Positions 7,804 to 17,093 of a stretch of DNA of 64,000 nucleotides are shown here, piece after piece. The notes under the pieces were generated by a model that saw only the letters and a program-made list of their open reading frames with translations, searched no databases and was not told the DNA's origin. The position numbers and the translations under genes were made by a program. Source of the DNA: QHXQ01 sp036389395 (GTDB lineage: Bacteria > Acidobacteriota > Blastocatellia > Pyrinomonadales > Pyrinomonadaceae); contig DASVPY010000095.1 of the NCBI GenBank assembly GCA_036389395.1, positions 1 to 64,000 of the forward strand. Direction: 5' to 3'. The first letter of the stretch is position 1. Every line of letters begins with the position of its first letter.

Positions 7804-9497
7804 GGGCGCGCCTCCGGCTCGAAGGTGAGCGTCACGTCCACCGTGCCGGCTTCGGGCACGGTGACGAGCTTGCGCCCGACGAGCCGTAGCCCGCGCCCGC
7901 CCGGCGGCGCGGCGTAGAGCAGCAACTCGTGCTCGCCCGCGCCGAGTTCTTCGATGATGAAGCGCCCGGCGGCGTCCACGACGACGGGGCGCGCGCCGGT
8001 CGCCTGCGCGCCCACGCGATTGGGTGTGACCACGAAGCGCCCTTCGGGCCGCGCGCCGCCGGGGAACTGCACCAGCCCGCGGATGACGCTCGCGTGGTAG
8101 GCGAGCACGACGCGCACGCCTTTGACCTGTTCGCCGGCCGCGACCTCAAGCCCGGCGGGCTGCTCCGCGCCGTCGCGCTCGACGCGCGCCAGCGTGAAGC
8201 CCTTGGGCCAGGGGTAGCCGAGCGACAGCCGGACGCGACCGGGGGGCACGCCCGTCACGAGAAAGCTGCCGTCGGCGTTGACGCGCCCCTGCGCCGCGAG
8301 CGACAGGCCGAGTTCGGGCGCGCCCGGCACGGGGGCCGTGAACGCGCGCAGGGTCAGCTCGCCCAGCCGCGCGAGCAGGGCCGGGTTGCTCGTGTCCTCG
8401 AAGCCGGCCGTGCCGCTGATGGTCACGCCGGGCACGAGCTTGATCACAAGCGCAGTCACGTCCTGATCGACGATCTGGAAAGGCGTGCCGGCGCTGTACG
8501 TCCCGCCCGGCAGCGACGCTGCGGGCGCGGCGGAGTCGGCGTAGGCGACGTAGCGACCGGGCGACAGGTTCGGCAGCCGGAACTCGCCGCGTTCGTTCGT
8601 GGGGCCGCCCAGCCCGCTGATGGGGCCGACGCCACCCCCGGCGAGCAGCAGCCCGTAGCGGCACGTCACCCCGGCGACGGGCCGCCCGCGTTCGTCCACG
8701 ACGCGCCCGGTCGCCTCGAACGTGCGGGCCGGGCGACCGACCGTGATGTCTACGCCCGTGACCTCCGCGCCGGCCGCGACCTCGACGACGCGGGCCTGCG
8801 CCTGCACGGTCGTGTCGCCGTAGAAGGTGCGCGGGTAGCTGGGGCCGCTGTCCGGCCGCGTTATCCACTCCGGCGGGTCGCCGACGTGGACGAGGTAGCG
8901 CCCGGCGGCCAGACCGTAGATGCGGTAGACGCCGCGGTCGTCGGTCGTGAAGGTGGTGGTCACGGGTGCGAGTTGGGGCCGCTCCGGGCCGGGCTGCGGC
9001 GCGCGCAGGACGCGCACGGGCACTTCGGCGATGGGGCGTTCGTCGGCGTCCGTGACGCGCCCGGTGATGACGCCGCCGCGCGTGAGCGCGAAGTCCACGC
9101 CGTCGAGCTGATCGCCCGGCAGCACGTTAACGACGCGCCCCGTCTGCCACGCCTCCGGCTCGGCGTCGGCGACGACGAAGCCGGGCGCGAGCGCGAGCAA
9201 CTGGTAGCGGCCCGGCGGTACGTCGCGCATCCGGTAGCGGCCCTGCTCGTCGGTCGTGGCGCGCGCGACGGGCCGCACCGCGCGCGGGTCGAGCCGCTCG
9301 CCGGGCACGAGCGCGAGGCGCGCGCCCGCCAGCTCGTGGCCCGCCAGCGTGACGCGCCCCGTGATCGTGCCCGCGTCGTGCGTCTCCTGCGCGCACACCG
9401 CCGCGGGCAGCGCGAGCCAGCAGGCCGCGCAGACGAGCGCCGCGGCGGCGTGCGCGGCAAGCGCGCGCGTGCTTCGCCTGTTGATGTGCGGACGCAT
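7800..9497 (-). CDS. Secreted carboxypeptidase-regulatory-like protein 2
   Basis: 565 residues with a clear signal peptide (hydrophobic Ala/Leu core ending near A-V-C-A-Q). It then has at least four carboxypeptidase-regulatory-like repeats (GTITGRVTLAG, GVITGRVTDADERPI, ATGRVVDERGRPV), with intervening VYRIYGLAAGRYLVH-type beta strands. It is a paralogue of the gene downstream and shares the same repeat order, which suggests tandem duplication. The start ATG at 9497 places the signal peptide at the very N-terminus; an upstream extension is low complexity. The pair probably forms one transcript with the coupled downstream copy. Role inferred as a secreted or outer-membrane-associated structural/binding protein. 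Confidence 0.87.
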   Translation of the reverse strand: MRPHINRRSTRALAAHAAAALVCAACWLALPAAVCAQETHDAGTITGRVTLAGHELAGARLALVPGERLDPRAVRPVARATTDEQGRYRMRDVPPGRYQLLALAPGFVVADAEPEAWQTGRVVNVLPGDQLDGVDFALTRGGVITGRVTDADERPIAEVPVRVLRAPQPGPERPQLAPVTTTFTTDDRGVYRIYGLAAGRYLVHVGDPPEWITRPDSGPSYPRTFYGDTTVQAQARVVEVAAGAEVTGVDITVGRPARTFEATGRVVDERGRPVAGVTCRYGLLLAGGGVGPISGLGGPTNERGEFRLPNLSPGRYVAYADSAAPAASLPGGTYSAGTPFQIVDQDVTALVIKLVPGVTISGTAGFEDTSNPALLARLGELTLRAFTAPVPGAPELGLSLAAQGRVNADGSFLVTGVPPGRVRLSLGYPWPKGFTLARVERDGAEQPAGLEVAAGEQVKGVRVVLAYHASVIRGLVQFPGGARPEGRFVVTPNRVGAQATGARPVVVDAAGRFIIEELGAGEHELLLYAAPPGGRGLRLVGRKLVTVPEAGTVDVTLTFEPEARP

Positions 9498-9612
9498 AGT
9501 GAGTCGCAGCGAGCGCGGCCGGAACTCTCTGGGCGGCGGGGCCGCCGAACGGGCGCGAGCGCCGCATAGCTTACGCCCGCCGCGCCGTCGTGACAAGACT
9601 GAACGACGACCC

Positions 9613-10860
9613 TCAGACGCGCCGCCGCAGCTTCAGTCTGACCTCGACGACTCGGCCCGCGTGCAGCAGCGTCAGGCGGTACTCGCGCCCGGCCTGCGTG
9701 AAGAGGCGGCGCACCTCTTCGAGCGTGAACTCGGCGGCGGGGCGGCCGTCAATGGCCTGCAACGTCTCGCCGCCTTCGACGCCGGCCTCGGCGGCGGGGC
9801 TGTGCGGCACCACTTCGTCAATCAGGATGGTCGCGTAGTCGGGGCCGTCGCCGAGCAACTCAAGCCCGCTCATGTCCACCTCGAACGGCGCGGCCAACTC
9901 GCCGTTCGGCTCAAGCCCGAGCGTGCGGCCCGCGAGGTCGAAGACAACTTTGAAGCGGCGGAAGATGTCGCCGCCGATCAGTCCGTCGTAGCGCGCGCTC
10001 GCGTAGTCGCCGCGCCGGCTGAGCGAGAGGCGGACGACGGGCCGCGGCAGCGCGAACGGGCCGAGTTGTGCGCGCGCGACGCGCCCGAGGCGCGCCGCGG
10101 CCGTGCCGCCGACGCCGCCGATCCGTGTCGTGACGGTGGGCGCGACGGCGCGCAGCAGTCCGTGGCGGCGCACGAACGGCGTGTTCAGGAGCAGCGCGCC
10201 GGTCGAGCCTGTGTCCAGCTCGAACTTGCCCGCGAGCGGCGCGCGCCCCGGCGGCGTGACGCTCGCCGTCACGAACGGCAGCCCGTCTTCGATGGTCATG
10301 GGCAGGCGCGCGCCCGTGTGCCGATATTGCGCGGGCGCGTAGAGGCTGAGCCGGCGCGCGGCGTAGTCTATCTCGACGACGAAGTGGCGGATGAAGTCGT
10401 TGCCGAGCACACCGTCCACGCGCCGGCCCAACGGCGACGCGAACGAGTCGAGCGGCAGCGCGGCGACGGTCAAGCCGTCCACGGCCGCGCCCGGCAGACT
10501 GACGCTCGTGCCGGGGACGAGATCGGCCGTGGCCGCGCCCGCCCCGCCGCTACTCGTCACGCGGCCGCGCACGGCGAGCTTGAGGCGCTCGACCTGCGTC
10601 GCGTCCAAGACGGTGCTGTCCGCGCCCGTGTCGAAGATGAACCAGAGCGGCGCGGAGTCGTTGACGCGCGCCGCGACGAGGATCAGGTTTTGCGTCAGCT
10701 CGAAGGTGATGCCGGGCGCGCTCGCGCCCGAAGTGAAGCGCGCGCGCGGCGGTGCGGGCGCTGGGCGGCGCGCACGCTGCGCGCGGGCCGGCGGCGCGAG
10801 CCAGAGGAGCAGGCACGCGAACAGCAGCGGGCGGAAGTGTGCGGGCGTCGGCCGAGTCAT
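9613..10860 (-). CDS. Retropepsin-like aspartyl protease with PDZ domain
   Basis: 415 residues: a signal peptide (residues 1-28), then two retropepsin-like half-domains. The active-site motifs are FDTGADS (Asp77) and LDTGSTG (Asp216), each followed by a hydrophobic-hydrophobic-Gly flap context (VLGNDFI, GLIGGDIFRRF). A C-terminal PDZ domain (about 330-400; L-D-G-D-G...V-P-H-S-P-A-A-E-A-G) ends with R-R-R-V. Family members are secreted or periplasmic proteases of the gag-asp/aspartyl_protease_2 type, common in Acidobacteriota and Bacteroidota. The ATG at 10860 is preferred over a TTG directly before it. Same strand as the carboxypeptidase-regulatory-like genes but ~115 bp away. Confidence 0.9.
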   Translation of the reverse strand: MTRPTPAHFRPLLFACLLLWLAPPARAQRARRPAPAPPRARFTSGASAPGITFELTQNLILVAARVNDSAPLWFIFDTGADSTVLDATQVERLKLAVRGRVTSSGGAGAATADLVPGTSVSLPGAAVDGLTVAALPLDSFASPLGRRVDGVLGNDFIRHFVVEIDYAARRLSLYAPAQYRHTGARLPMTIEDGLPFVTASVTPPGRAPLAGKFELDTGSTGALLLNTPFVRRHGLLRAVAPTVTTRIGGVGGTAAARLGRVARAQLGPFALPRPVVRLSLSRRGDYASARYDGLIGGDIFRRFKVVFDLAGRTLGLEPNGELAAPFEVDMSGLELLGDGPDYATILIDEVVPHSPAAEAGVEGGETLQAIDGRPAAEFTLEEVRRLFTQAGREYRLTLLHAGRVVEVRLKLRRRV

Positions 10861-10900
10861 CAACGCGCGTACTTTTCGAGTGGGGCGGCCTGGTTTCTGT

Positions 10901-11011
10901 TTTATCTCTGTGCATCCTCTGTGTGCTCTGTGTCTCGGTGGTTAATGCTGATTAAACTTCATTCACCACCGAGGCACAGAGGCCACAGAGGATGCACGGA
11001 GGCTTGAGCGA
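10901..11011. repeat. Long inverted repeat with CTCTGTG/CACAGAG units
   Basis: Left arm (about 10903-10948) contains CTCTGTG three times and CTCGGTGG. The right arm (about 10967-11010) carries CACCACCGAGG, CACAGAGG twice and GATGCA. The arms are largely complementary (CATCCTCTGTG pairs with CACAGAGGATG) around an ~18-nt loop. It sits between the kinase stop and the protease start. Confidence 0.8.
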
Positions 11012-11052
11012 TTCGGGGGCACGGGGCGAGCCTCGGAGCGCCGGGCGGCGGC

Positions 11053-12822
11053 TTACTGCGGGGGCGGCGGCGTCGGGTGGACTTCGACCTGCGTGCGCGG
11101 CCGGTGATTGGGGGGCGGGGGCACGCCCTGACCGGGCGGCGGGGCCTGTTCGAGCGCGCGCTGCATGGCGCGCATGACCGAGCGCGTGACGTTCAACTTC
11201 GTGCTCGCGCGGTTGACGGCCTGGCCGGCCTCGCGCAAGCGTTGGCTGGCGGCCTGGAAGTCCTGCTCGCCCAACTGCCCGGCCTCGTGCTGGCGTTCGG
11301 CCTGTCTGAAGTCGCGCTGGGCCGACTTCATGCGGTCGCGCGCCGCGTCGTACTCGGCCTGCGCGCCTTCGAGTTGCGCGCCGAGTCGTTCAAGCTCCGC
11401 CTCACGGTTGCCGGGGTTGATCCGCATCACGCGCGGCATCATGATGACGGGGTTGGTTTGTGTGGCGTCCGATTCGGGCACGTCCTCGGCGCGTGCGCGC
11501 TCGTTCGAGTTGTTCGCGTTGGCGCGCGGCTTGGGCGTGGGCGCGGGCGTCGGGGCGACGGCGGCGGACGGCTTCGGCTGTGGCTGCGCGGCCGCCTCGG
11601 CCGTGGCCTGTGCGGCCGGCTGTGGCTGCGTCGGCGCGGCCGGCGCGGCGGCGGGCGTGGGCGCGGGCGGCGCAGGATCGGACGTGAGTAGGGCGACTGC
11701 GCAGAGTGCGGCGACGACAGTGGCCGCGGCCGCACCGGCCCAGAGGGGCCAACGCCCGCGCGTGCGCGTCTGCGGCGCGACGACCGTGACGGTCTCGGCG
11801 GCGGGCGCGGGGGCGTTGGTCGGCGTCGGCGCGCCGGCCCCGGAGGGCGTCGGCGGCGGCATGAGCATCGTCTCGCGTTCGGCGGCGTCGGCCGTGTTCG
11901 CGCCCGCGGGTGCGTTGTCGGCGGCCGCGTGTGCGGCGGGCAGGCGGCCGCGTGTCGCTTCGTCGCCGGCCTGCGTGACGGGCGCGGCGATGCCGGAGGC
12001 GGCCTGGCGCAGCGCGGCGCGCAACTCGGCGGCGGTCTGCGGGCGCAGGGTCGGGCGCAGGGCGAGCGCGCGCATGAGGACGTTGCTGACGGCGACGGGC
12101 ACTTCGGGGTTGACTTCGTGCGGCGGGCGCAAGGGGTCGTTCTCGTCGTGCAGCAGTTCGGTGGCGCGCTTGAGCGCGTCGAGCGGCGCTTGGTTCGTGA
12201 GCAGGTGGTAGAGCGTGGCGGCGAGCGAGTAGAGGTCTGAGCGCGGGCTGGTGCGCTCGCCCTGTATCTGTTCGAGCGCGGCGTAGTTGGGCGTGTAGCC
12301 GTAGACGCTGACGCCGGTCTGCGCCTGCGTCATCTGCCCGGCCGCGCCCTTCGCCAACCCGAAGTCGAGCAGGGCGACGCGTTCGCGCGCCGTGAGCTTC
12401 AGGTTCGCCGGCTTGATGTCGCGGTGGATGACGGGCGGCTCGTGCGCGTGCAGGTATTCGAGCGTGTCGAGCAGTTCGTCGGCCCAGCGCAGGACGGTGT
12501 CGAGCGGGAAGGGGCGACCGCGCTCGAAGAGCATCTGCGCGAGGTCTGCGCCCGCGACGAACTCCATGACGAGGTACTGCCCCGCGTCCTCGCCGAAGTG
12601 ATCGATGACTTTGGGGAGCGCGGGGTGCGAGAGGTTGGCGAGCAGCCGCGCCTCGCGCGCGAAGGCGCGGCGCAAGTCGTCGGTCTCGACGAGCGTCTCC
12701 TTGAGCGCGACCGTGCGGTGCAGCCGCCGGTCGGTCGCCTCGTAGACCGCGCCCATGCCGCCCTTACCGAGTTGGCGGACGACCTCGTAACGTTGTTGCA
12801 GGATGGTTCCGGGGGATAGCAA
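11053..12822 (-). CDS. PknB-type Ser/Thr protein kinase, membrane-anchored
   Basis: 589 residues from a TTG start that gives the usual LSPGTILQQRYEV opening. Kinase subdomains: GKGGMGAVYEA (residues 19-29), VALK with Lys41, HRDIKPAN with Asp135, DFG at 153-155, and a P-N-Y-A-A-L-E-Q segment for APE. A Pro/Ala-rich linker follows, with one transmembrane helix near residue 359, then an extracytoplasmic Pro/Ala/Thr-rich part with a coiled coil (E-A-E-L-E-R-L-G-A-Q-L) and a proline-rich tail. No PASTA or sensory domain is recognised outside. An alternative TTG at 13014 would add 64 basic low-complexity residues. I prefer the shorter form because the extension is unlike a kinase N-terminus and contains a TATAGT -10-like element. 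Confidence 0.9.
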   Translation of the reverse strand: MLSPGTILQQRYEVVRQLGKGGMGAVYEATDRRLHRTVALKETLVETDDLRRAFAREARLLANLSHPALPKVIDHFGEDAGQYLVMEFVAGADLAQMLFERGRPFPLDTVLRWADELLDTLEYLHAHEPPVIHRDIKPANLKLTARERVALLDFGLAKGAAGQMTQAQTGVSVYGYTPNYAALEQIQGERTSPRSDLYSLAATLYHLLTNQAPLDALKRATELLHDENDPLRPPHEVNPEVPVAVSNVLMRALALRPTLRPQTAAELRAALRQAASGIAAPVTQAGDEATRGRLPAAHAAADNAPAGANTADAAERETMLMPPPTPSGAGAPTPTNAPAPAAETVTVVAPQTRTRGRWPLWAGAAAATVVAALCAVALLTSDPAPPAPTPAAAPAAPTQPQPAAQATAEAAAQPQPKPSAAVAPTPAPTPKPRANANNSNERARAEDVPESDATQTNPVIMMPRVMRINPGNREAELERLGAQLEGAQAEYDAARDRMKSAQRDFRQAERQHEAGQLGEQDFQAASQRLREAGQAVNRASTKLNVTRSVMRAMQRALEQAPPPGQGVPPPPNHRPRTQVEVHPTPPPPQ

Positions 12823-13026
12823 GTTCTTACGCCTCGGCTCTACGGCGGCCGCCGCCCGCGGCCCGGTTGGCTCCCGTGCGGGCCGCCCGTTTGGCCCGCC
12901 GGGGCGTACTATAACATTAAACCGGGCCGCCGCCGCGACCCCCGGCCGGCGGCGTTCCGGTACTGATTTAGATTGAGCTTGAGGGTCGGCGCGGCGTGAA
13001 CGCACCAATTTCAACGCGTGCCCGGC

Positions 13027-13347
13027 TCAACGTCTCTTCCGCTTCGGCGCGGGGGCCTTGCGCTTAACGCCTTCGCTTTTCGTCGGGCTGGGTAAAGTGG
13101 CGGGCAAATCCAGTTCGTCGTCAACGACAGCTTCCAGATAGACATTCGCGGCGCGCGCATAGCGCAGCAGAATCGGCAAAGGTGGTTCGCGCTCGCCCGT
13201 TTCATAACCGGATATATTGCTCGGATAAATCACGTCATCAAGCCCAAGGTGCTGCACGATCTGACTTTGGGACAGACCGAGCGCGAGCCGAATCTGTAAT
13301 AGCTTCTCAGGCAGGCGTTCAGGTTTAAGACGCGCGGCTCGGCCCAT
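13027..13347 (-). CDS. Small XRE-family helix-turn-helix regulator
   Basis: 106 residues. An HTH_3/XRE domain spans about residues 15-75 (K-L-L-Q-I-R-L-A-L-G-L-S-Q-S-Q-I-V...I-S-G-Y-E-T-G-E-R-E-P), followed by an acidic stretch (VVDDELDLP) and a Lys/Arg-rich tail. The start is fixed by a near-perfect AGGAGG ribosome-binding site 9 nt before the ATG at 13347; the longer frame upstream was discarded. The recognition helix is slightly longer than usual (G-L-D-D-V-I-Y-P-S-N-I-S). Single gene, target unknown. It lies at the border where the accessory region begins. Confidence 0.85.
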   Translation of the reverse strand: MGRAARLKPERLPEKLLQIRLALGLSQSQIVQHLGLDDVIYPSNISGYETGEREPPLPILLRYARAANVYLEAVVDDELDLPATLPSPTKSEGVKRKAPAPKRKRR

Positions 13348-13612
13348 CAGGAGTTTCCTCCTGAACGAGCAAGCAAGCGGCGCTGACGGTTGCTGCTGCT
13401 CCAAAATTGGAATAGTATTGCGTTGTGACCGAACGTCGCCAAGAAAATGCAGTGTCTCTGCTTCGTGGCGACGCCCATCACTCAATCAGTGAGGGGTAAG
13501 CTACGCATGTGGCCGTTGCCTGTGATCGAAAGAGCGCGGGCGCAAAGATAGCAGAGCGGGCGGGCGGCCGTCATCTGGAATCTGTGCGCCCGCTACGGAG
13601 GTTCACCCGCCG

Positions 13613-13849
13613 ATGTGCCTCTCGCCGACGCCCGCCGTCCGGCTCTACAGGAGCGGGCGCTACTTCTACTGCCCGTTCTGCCACGCCTCGCACGAGCACC
13701 CGCCCTTTGACCGCGATTACTACTGCATCGGCTACGGCTTCTGCCAGTTGTACATGAGTTGGCTGCCGCTTGAAGGCGGCGACGAGGCGGGCGTCGTGGA
13801 GACGGACGAGCGCGGCCGCCGCACAGTGTTGTGGGCGCATAGCTGCTGA
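13613..13849 (+). CDS. Small Cys/His-rich protein, unknown function
   Basis: 78 residues; not recognised. ATG at 13613 with GGAGG about 11 nt upstream. It contains CPFC followed by H-A-S-H-E-H, and later C-I-G-Y-G-F-C, i.e. a C-x2-C...C-x6-C pattern that could bind zinc. It has many aromatic residues (Y-F-Y, Y-Y-C, Y-M-S-W) and ends with Ser-Cys. Codon use is like that of neighbouring genes. No signal peptide or membrane helix. Divergent from the XRE regulator with a ~260-bp intergenic space. Confidence 0.55.
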   Translation: MCLSPTPAVRLYRSGRYFYCPFCHASHEHPPFDRDYYCIGYGFCQLYMSWLPLEGGDEAGVVETDERGRRTVLWAHSC

Positions 13850-13864
13850 GGCGCGCCTGCGTCT

Positions 13865-15434
13865 TCATTGTTTGAACGTCGCCCGCGCTTCCCGCAACGC
13901 CTTCAGCATGGAGTCGCGGTCTTCACTTGCCAGAGCGTCGAACAACTGCTCCAACCAGACGCGAGTAGCCGCCAGCTTGTCGCTGTGATTGATAAAGTAC
14001 CGCGTGCCGTCAGCGCCCCATTCGACCTTGAACGCGGGCGGCTGCCGTTCCACCTCCGCGATGAGCGCGTCGAGCTTGGCCGCCGCCTGCTTGGGTTGGT
14101 TAAGGGCCAACAAGCTGACAATCTCGACAGCGCGCAGGGCCGTTTTGGTCTCGGCGGAAAGCTCAGACCGGGCTAAGAGGGCGGCGACAGTGGCCCACAT
14201 TCGGAGAACCGGGCTGTGGTGAGATGCGTTTCGGCGAAGTCAGCCTGTGCGGAAACATCGTCCTTATGTCGTGCCAGCCATTGCTGGTGCAGCGCGAAAG
14301 CTTGCTCGAATTTGAATAACTGCTCGTGGTAGAGGAGAGCTGCCCTGCGATAAACTTCTGCGTTGTCAGGGTAAACCTGCAACACGTTAGCATAAGCTTC
14401 ACCAGCGCCCGGCCAATCTCTGAGCAATGAGTAAGTGATGGCTAAATTGTTCTGCACCGTGGCCCACTGCTGCGGCAACTGGGCGCGGGAGTAGAAAGTC
14501 TCGGCTTGGCCATAGTCGGCCAGCGCCTCTGCCAGCAAACGCGGGCCTGCCGCTCCTTCGACGCGGCTGCCTAATTCACCTTTCGTGTCCCCGATCAGTA
14601 GTTTTATTTCGGCCCATTCCTCCATGAAGTCTTCCTTAGAAATTTTCCTTGTCTCGAAGCGTTGCTCGACCTCGCTGTAGGCCGTCAGCGCCTCGCTGAA
14701 TTTATAGTCCGCGTAGAAGGCATTGCCTTGCAGTTTGTAACGGCGAATGACTTTCAGGCTGGCTTCTGTCGTTCTCTGCTTAAGTTGCTCCAACTCTTCG
14801 TCGGCCACCTCTGCGGATTCGCCGGCCAGTTTCGCGGCGCGGGCATAGTTCTTCCGATAGTATTCCTTGAGCGCCCGCTCTTCTTTGTCGTCGGAGTCCT
14901 TGATCTGCGCCCACTGGTCAGCCGCGTCGCGGAACTGCTCCAAGCTAAAGCCGTACTCGTTCGCGTACTCCCGCAGGAAGGCGTATTCGTCAAGCTCGCG
15001 CTTGAGTTGACCGACTTCGGTGCGCAGCTTGACCCGTTCAGCCGCCCATTTAGCGATCACTGTGCTCAGCCTGTCCGGCGATAAGGCGAGCGGCGAGCGT
15101 TTGGGCACGATCACGATTGCCAGCGGTTCGTAGTTGCGCTCCGCACTTTTGGTCTCGCACTTGCCGAGCATCGGCGTGAAGATGACCCAGCCGGGGCGTT
15201 CGACTCTGATCTGCGCGGCCTGTCCGGGCAGAACGTTGTCGGGCAGACCAATCGTGAACTGGCCTTTGCTGTCGGTCGTGCCTGCTTGGCCGCCGGGTGT
15301 GACGACGAGGGGACGCCCCCGGCGCGGCCGCCTTTATCGTCTGAGACGTAGCCCGCGATCTTGGCCGCTTGCCCGAACGTGGTTGCCGCGAGGCCGAGGC
15401 TGAAAAGCGTAAGGGTCGTGAGATGTAGTTTCAT
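13865..15434 (-). pseudogene. Secreted TPR protein broken by two frameshifts
   Basis: Three frames together encode one plausible ~520-residue protein. A signal peptide starts at ATG 15434, followed by a carboxypeptidase-regulatory-like start (KIAGYVSDDKGG). The frame is lost near 15310-15330 in a G5/C4-rich stretch and continues in another frame with TPGGQAGTTDSKGQFTIGLP, a coiled-coil region, and TPR-like helices down to about 14200. The frame is lost again near 14190-14200 after TTARFSEC and resumes with LLARSELSAETKTALRA to the stop at 13865. Partial open frames are 15111-15434, 14173-15171 and 13865-14200. Immediately downstream of 15438-15995 (3-bp gap), so probably an operon. Either a decayed gene or two sequencing errors. 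Confidence 0.75.
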
Positions 15435-15437
15435 GGC

Positions 15438-15995
15438 TTATCTTCTCCGCCTGAGTTTGATGATCGGCGGGGCTTTGCCGAGCACCACGTCTTCCGTGTA
15501 AGGGTTGGGCTGGTAGCCGGCCATCACAACGCGCACGCGCACCCCCGCGCCATACGGCTTGGGGATGTCGCGCAGATTGAAGACGCCGTTACTCGATGTC
15601 TCGACCGACTGCATACCCGGCAGGTCGTCAAGCGTCACCTTTGCGCCCTGAAGAGGTCTGTCATTCTGATCAAGCACCGTGCCCGACAAGTCCGCTTTGA
15701 CGGGCGTCGGCGTCGGTGTTTGCCCGCCGTTGATATTCTTATTGCTACTACCCTCTTTATTGCTATTACTGTCTTTATTCAGCCAGGCGAGAACAAGGTA
15801 CGCGCCAATACCGAGCACGCCGATGACGAAGGTCAGCACAATTATGCGGTTCAATAAATTGTAGGCCTGGTCTTTGGTGAGCTGCGGAAATATCTCTTTG
15901 CGTATGACTTCTCTGAAGATGTAAACCACAGTAGCAAGCGCAAGCCCGCCAATACCGGCCACAACCCCAGCTATCTTGAATAAAGAATAGTCCAT
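15438..15995 (-). CDS. Membrane protein with C-terminal carboxypeptidase-regulatory-like domain
   Basis: 185 residues from ATG 15995. Two N-terminal membrane helices (about residues 8-26 and 50-70) are separated by a charged loop (REVIRKEIFPQLTKDQ). An Asn/Ser/Lys-rich low-complexity linker (K-D-S-N-S-N-K-E-G) and T-P-T-P-T-P segment follow. The C-terminal beta domain reads DLSGTVLDQNDRPLQGAKV...VFNLRDIP, a carboxypeptidase-regulatory-like fold, ending with a basic L-R-R-R-R. The linker is AT-richer than surrounding DNA. Four bases separate its stop from the start of the broken TPR gene, so the two likely formed one unit. Not assignable to a named family. Confidence 0.65.
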   Translation of the reverse strand: MDYSLFKIAGVVAGIGGLALATVVYIFREVIRKEIFPQLTKDQAYNLLNRIIVLTFVIGVLGIGAYLVLAWLNKDSNSNKEGSSNKNINGGQTPTPTPVKADLSGTVLDQNDRPLQGAKVTLDDLPGMQSVETSSNGVFNLRDIPKPYGAGVRVRVVMAGYQPNPYTEDVVLGKAPPIIKLRRRR

Positions 15996-16204
15996 ATAAG
16001 TTGTGCCTCTTGGTGAGCGATGCTGAATTACGCGTGAGAGTTTAGTCCGAAAAACTAGCAAGTCAATAAAAAGTTAGACGCAGAGTTTGCGCGGACTAGA
16101 GCGAAGCTCGGTTGACTGTAGGGCGGGGCCCGTCCACCGCAGAGGGCGCGGACGGCGCGCGGAGAAGAAGAATAAGCTTTTCTAAGGGAAACGCCCGTTA
16201 AGGG

Positions 16205-16241
16205 AAACGGCCGCCGGGGCTTTGCGCTCCGGCGGCCGTTT
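16205..16241. terminator. 13-bp GC hairpin terminator
   Basis: AAACGGCCGCCGG (16205-16217) pairs perfectly with CCGGCGGCCGTTT (16229-16241) around an 11-nt loop, 18 bp beyond the stop of the minus-strand gene that ends at 16260. The minus-strand exit ends in TTT. Confidence 0.7.
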
Positions 16242-16259
16242 GCTTGTGTCAAGGCGGCG

Positions 16260-16862
16260 TCAGCGGCCCAGGCCGTACTTGTCGAAGGCGGCGCGCTTGA
16301 GGAGGCCGAAGGCGGCGAAGATGAGGCCGACGAGGATGCAGAGCAGGTAGAGGGGGGCGGGCGCGGGCGGGCCTTCGTCCACGAAGACGAAGTTGGCGGC
16401 GTGCGGGTAGTGGAGCGTGCCGAGGTCGTCGTCCGATATCTGGTGCAGCAGCCCGGAGATGCCCGACTGGACGACGCCCGTAACTTCGACGGGGCCGACA
16501 CGCGCGCAGGCCGCCGCCGTCTTCTGCAACATGCACGGCAGGTCAACGCGCTCGGACTTGAGGACGAGGCTGGTGGGCGGGCGTTCGTCCGCGGGGTCGG
16601 CGGCGAGGCGCGCTTCGCTGTAGAGCGGGTAGAGAACCTGCCGGATCTGTTTGTGCTCGTCTAAGGTCTGCTCGACGAAGTAGCGGCCGTTGGCCTGCGC
16701 GCCTTCGACCGTGATGTAGCGGGCGTCGCCGACGCCGCGCGCCTCAATCTCTTCGATGGTGAGCCGCTTCGGCACGTCGTTGATGCGCAGCCCGTCCGCG
16801 CCGTACAGGATCGCGCACGCGCCCCCGGCGAGGCACATGAGTCTCAGCAGCAAGGCCCTCAT
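16260..16862 (-). CDS. Membrane protein of unknown function
   Basis: 200 residues, unrecognised. N-terminal hydrophobic segment (about residues 4-21; signal anchor) and a second transmembrane helix near the C-terminus (PLYLLCILVGLIFAAFGLL, about 166-185) followed by a short basic tail. The part between, roughly 140 residues, is predicted outside and has two Cys (P-C-M-L-Q, A-A-A-C-A-R) and motifs DARYITVEG and FVEQTLDEH. Topology resembles E3-ligase-like/GIDE-type bacterial membrane proteins only vaguely; I make no assignment. ATG at 16862, hairpin terminator directly downstream. Confidence 0.6.
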   Translation of the reverse strand: MRALLLRLMCLAGGACAILYGADGLRINDVPKRLTIEEIEARGVGDARYITVEGAQANGRYFVEQTLDEHKQIRQVLYPLYSEARLAADPADERPPTSLVLKSERVDLPCMLQKTAAACARVGPVEVTGVVQSGISGLLHQISDDDLGTLHYPHAANFVFVDEGPPAPAPLYLLCILVGLIFAAFGLLKRAAFDKYGLGR

Positions 16863-17017
16863 CGGCGTTGCTTCCTCCGTTTTCGAGTTAGGTGTTCGGG
16901 ACGTGAGTGTCGCGTGGGCGACCGGGGCGGGGCGTGCCCCTCAGGAACGAGCATAACAGACGGCTGCGCGGGCGGCCAACGGTTAAGTCGCGCGGTGATC
17001 ATTAACGCGCGTGGGTG

Positions 17018-17044
17018 TTGACTTCGGCGGGCGCGTGTTATAGA
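17018..17044 (+). promoter_or_regulatory. Candidate sigma70 promoter
   Basis: TTGACT at 17018-17023 and TATAGA at 17039-17044, 15-bp spacer, about 50 bp before the ATG of the small secreted Cys-rich gene. The spacer is short, so only moderate support. Confidence 0.4.
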
Positions 17045-17093
17045 AGTCGCCTCGACTTAGCCCTCGCGCATCTCGAACTGAACGGAGCACACG

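Noticed and set aside
12822..13014. Longer N-terminus for the Ser/Thr kinase
   Set aside because: The added 64 residues are basic low complexity from a TTG start and contain a -10-like element; the internal TTG gives the usual kinase opening.
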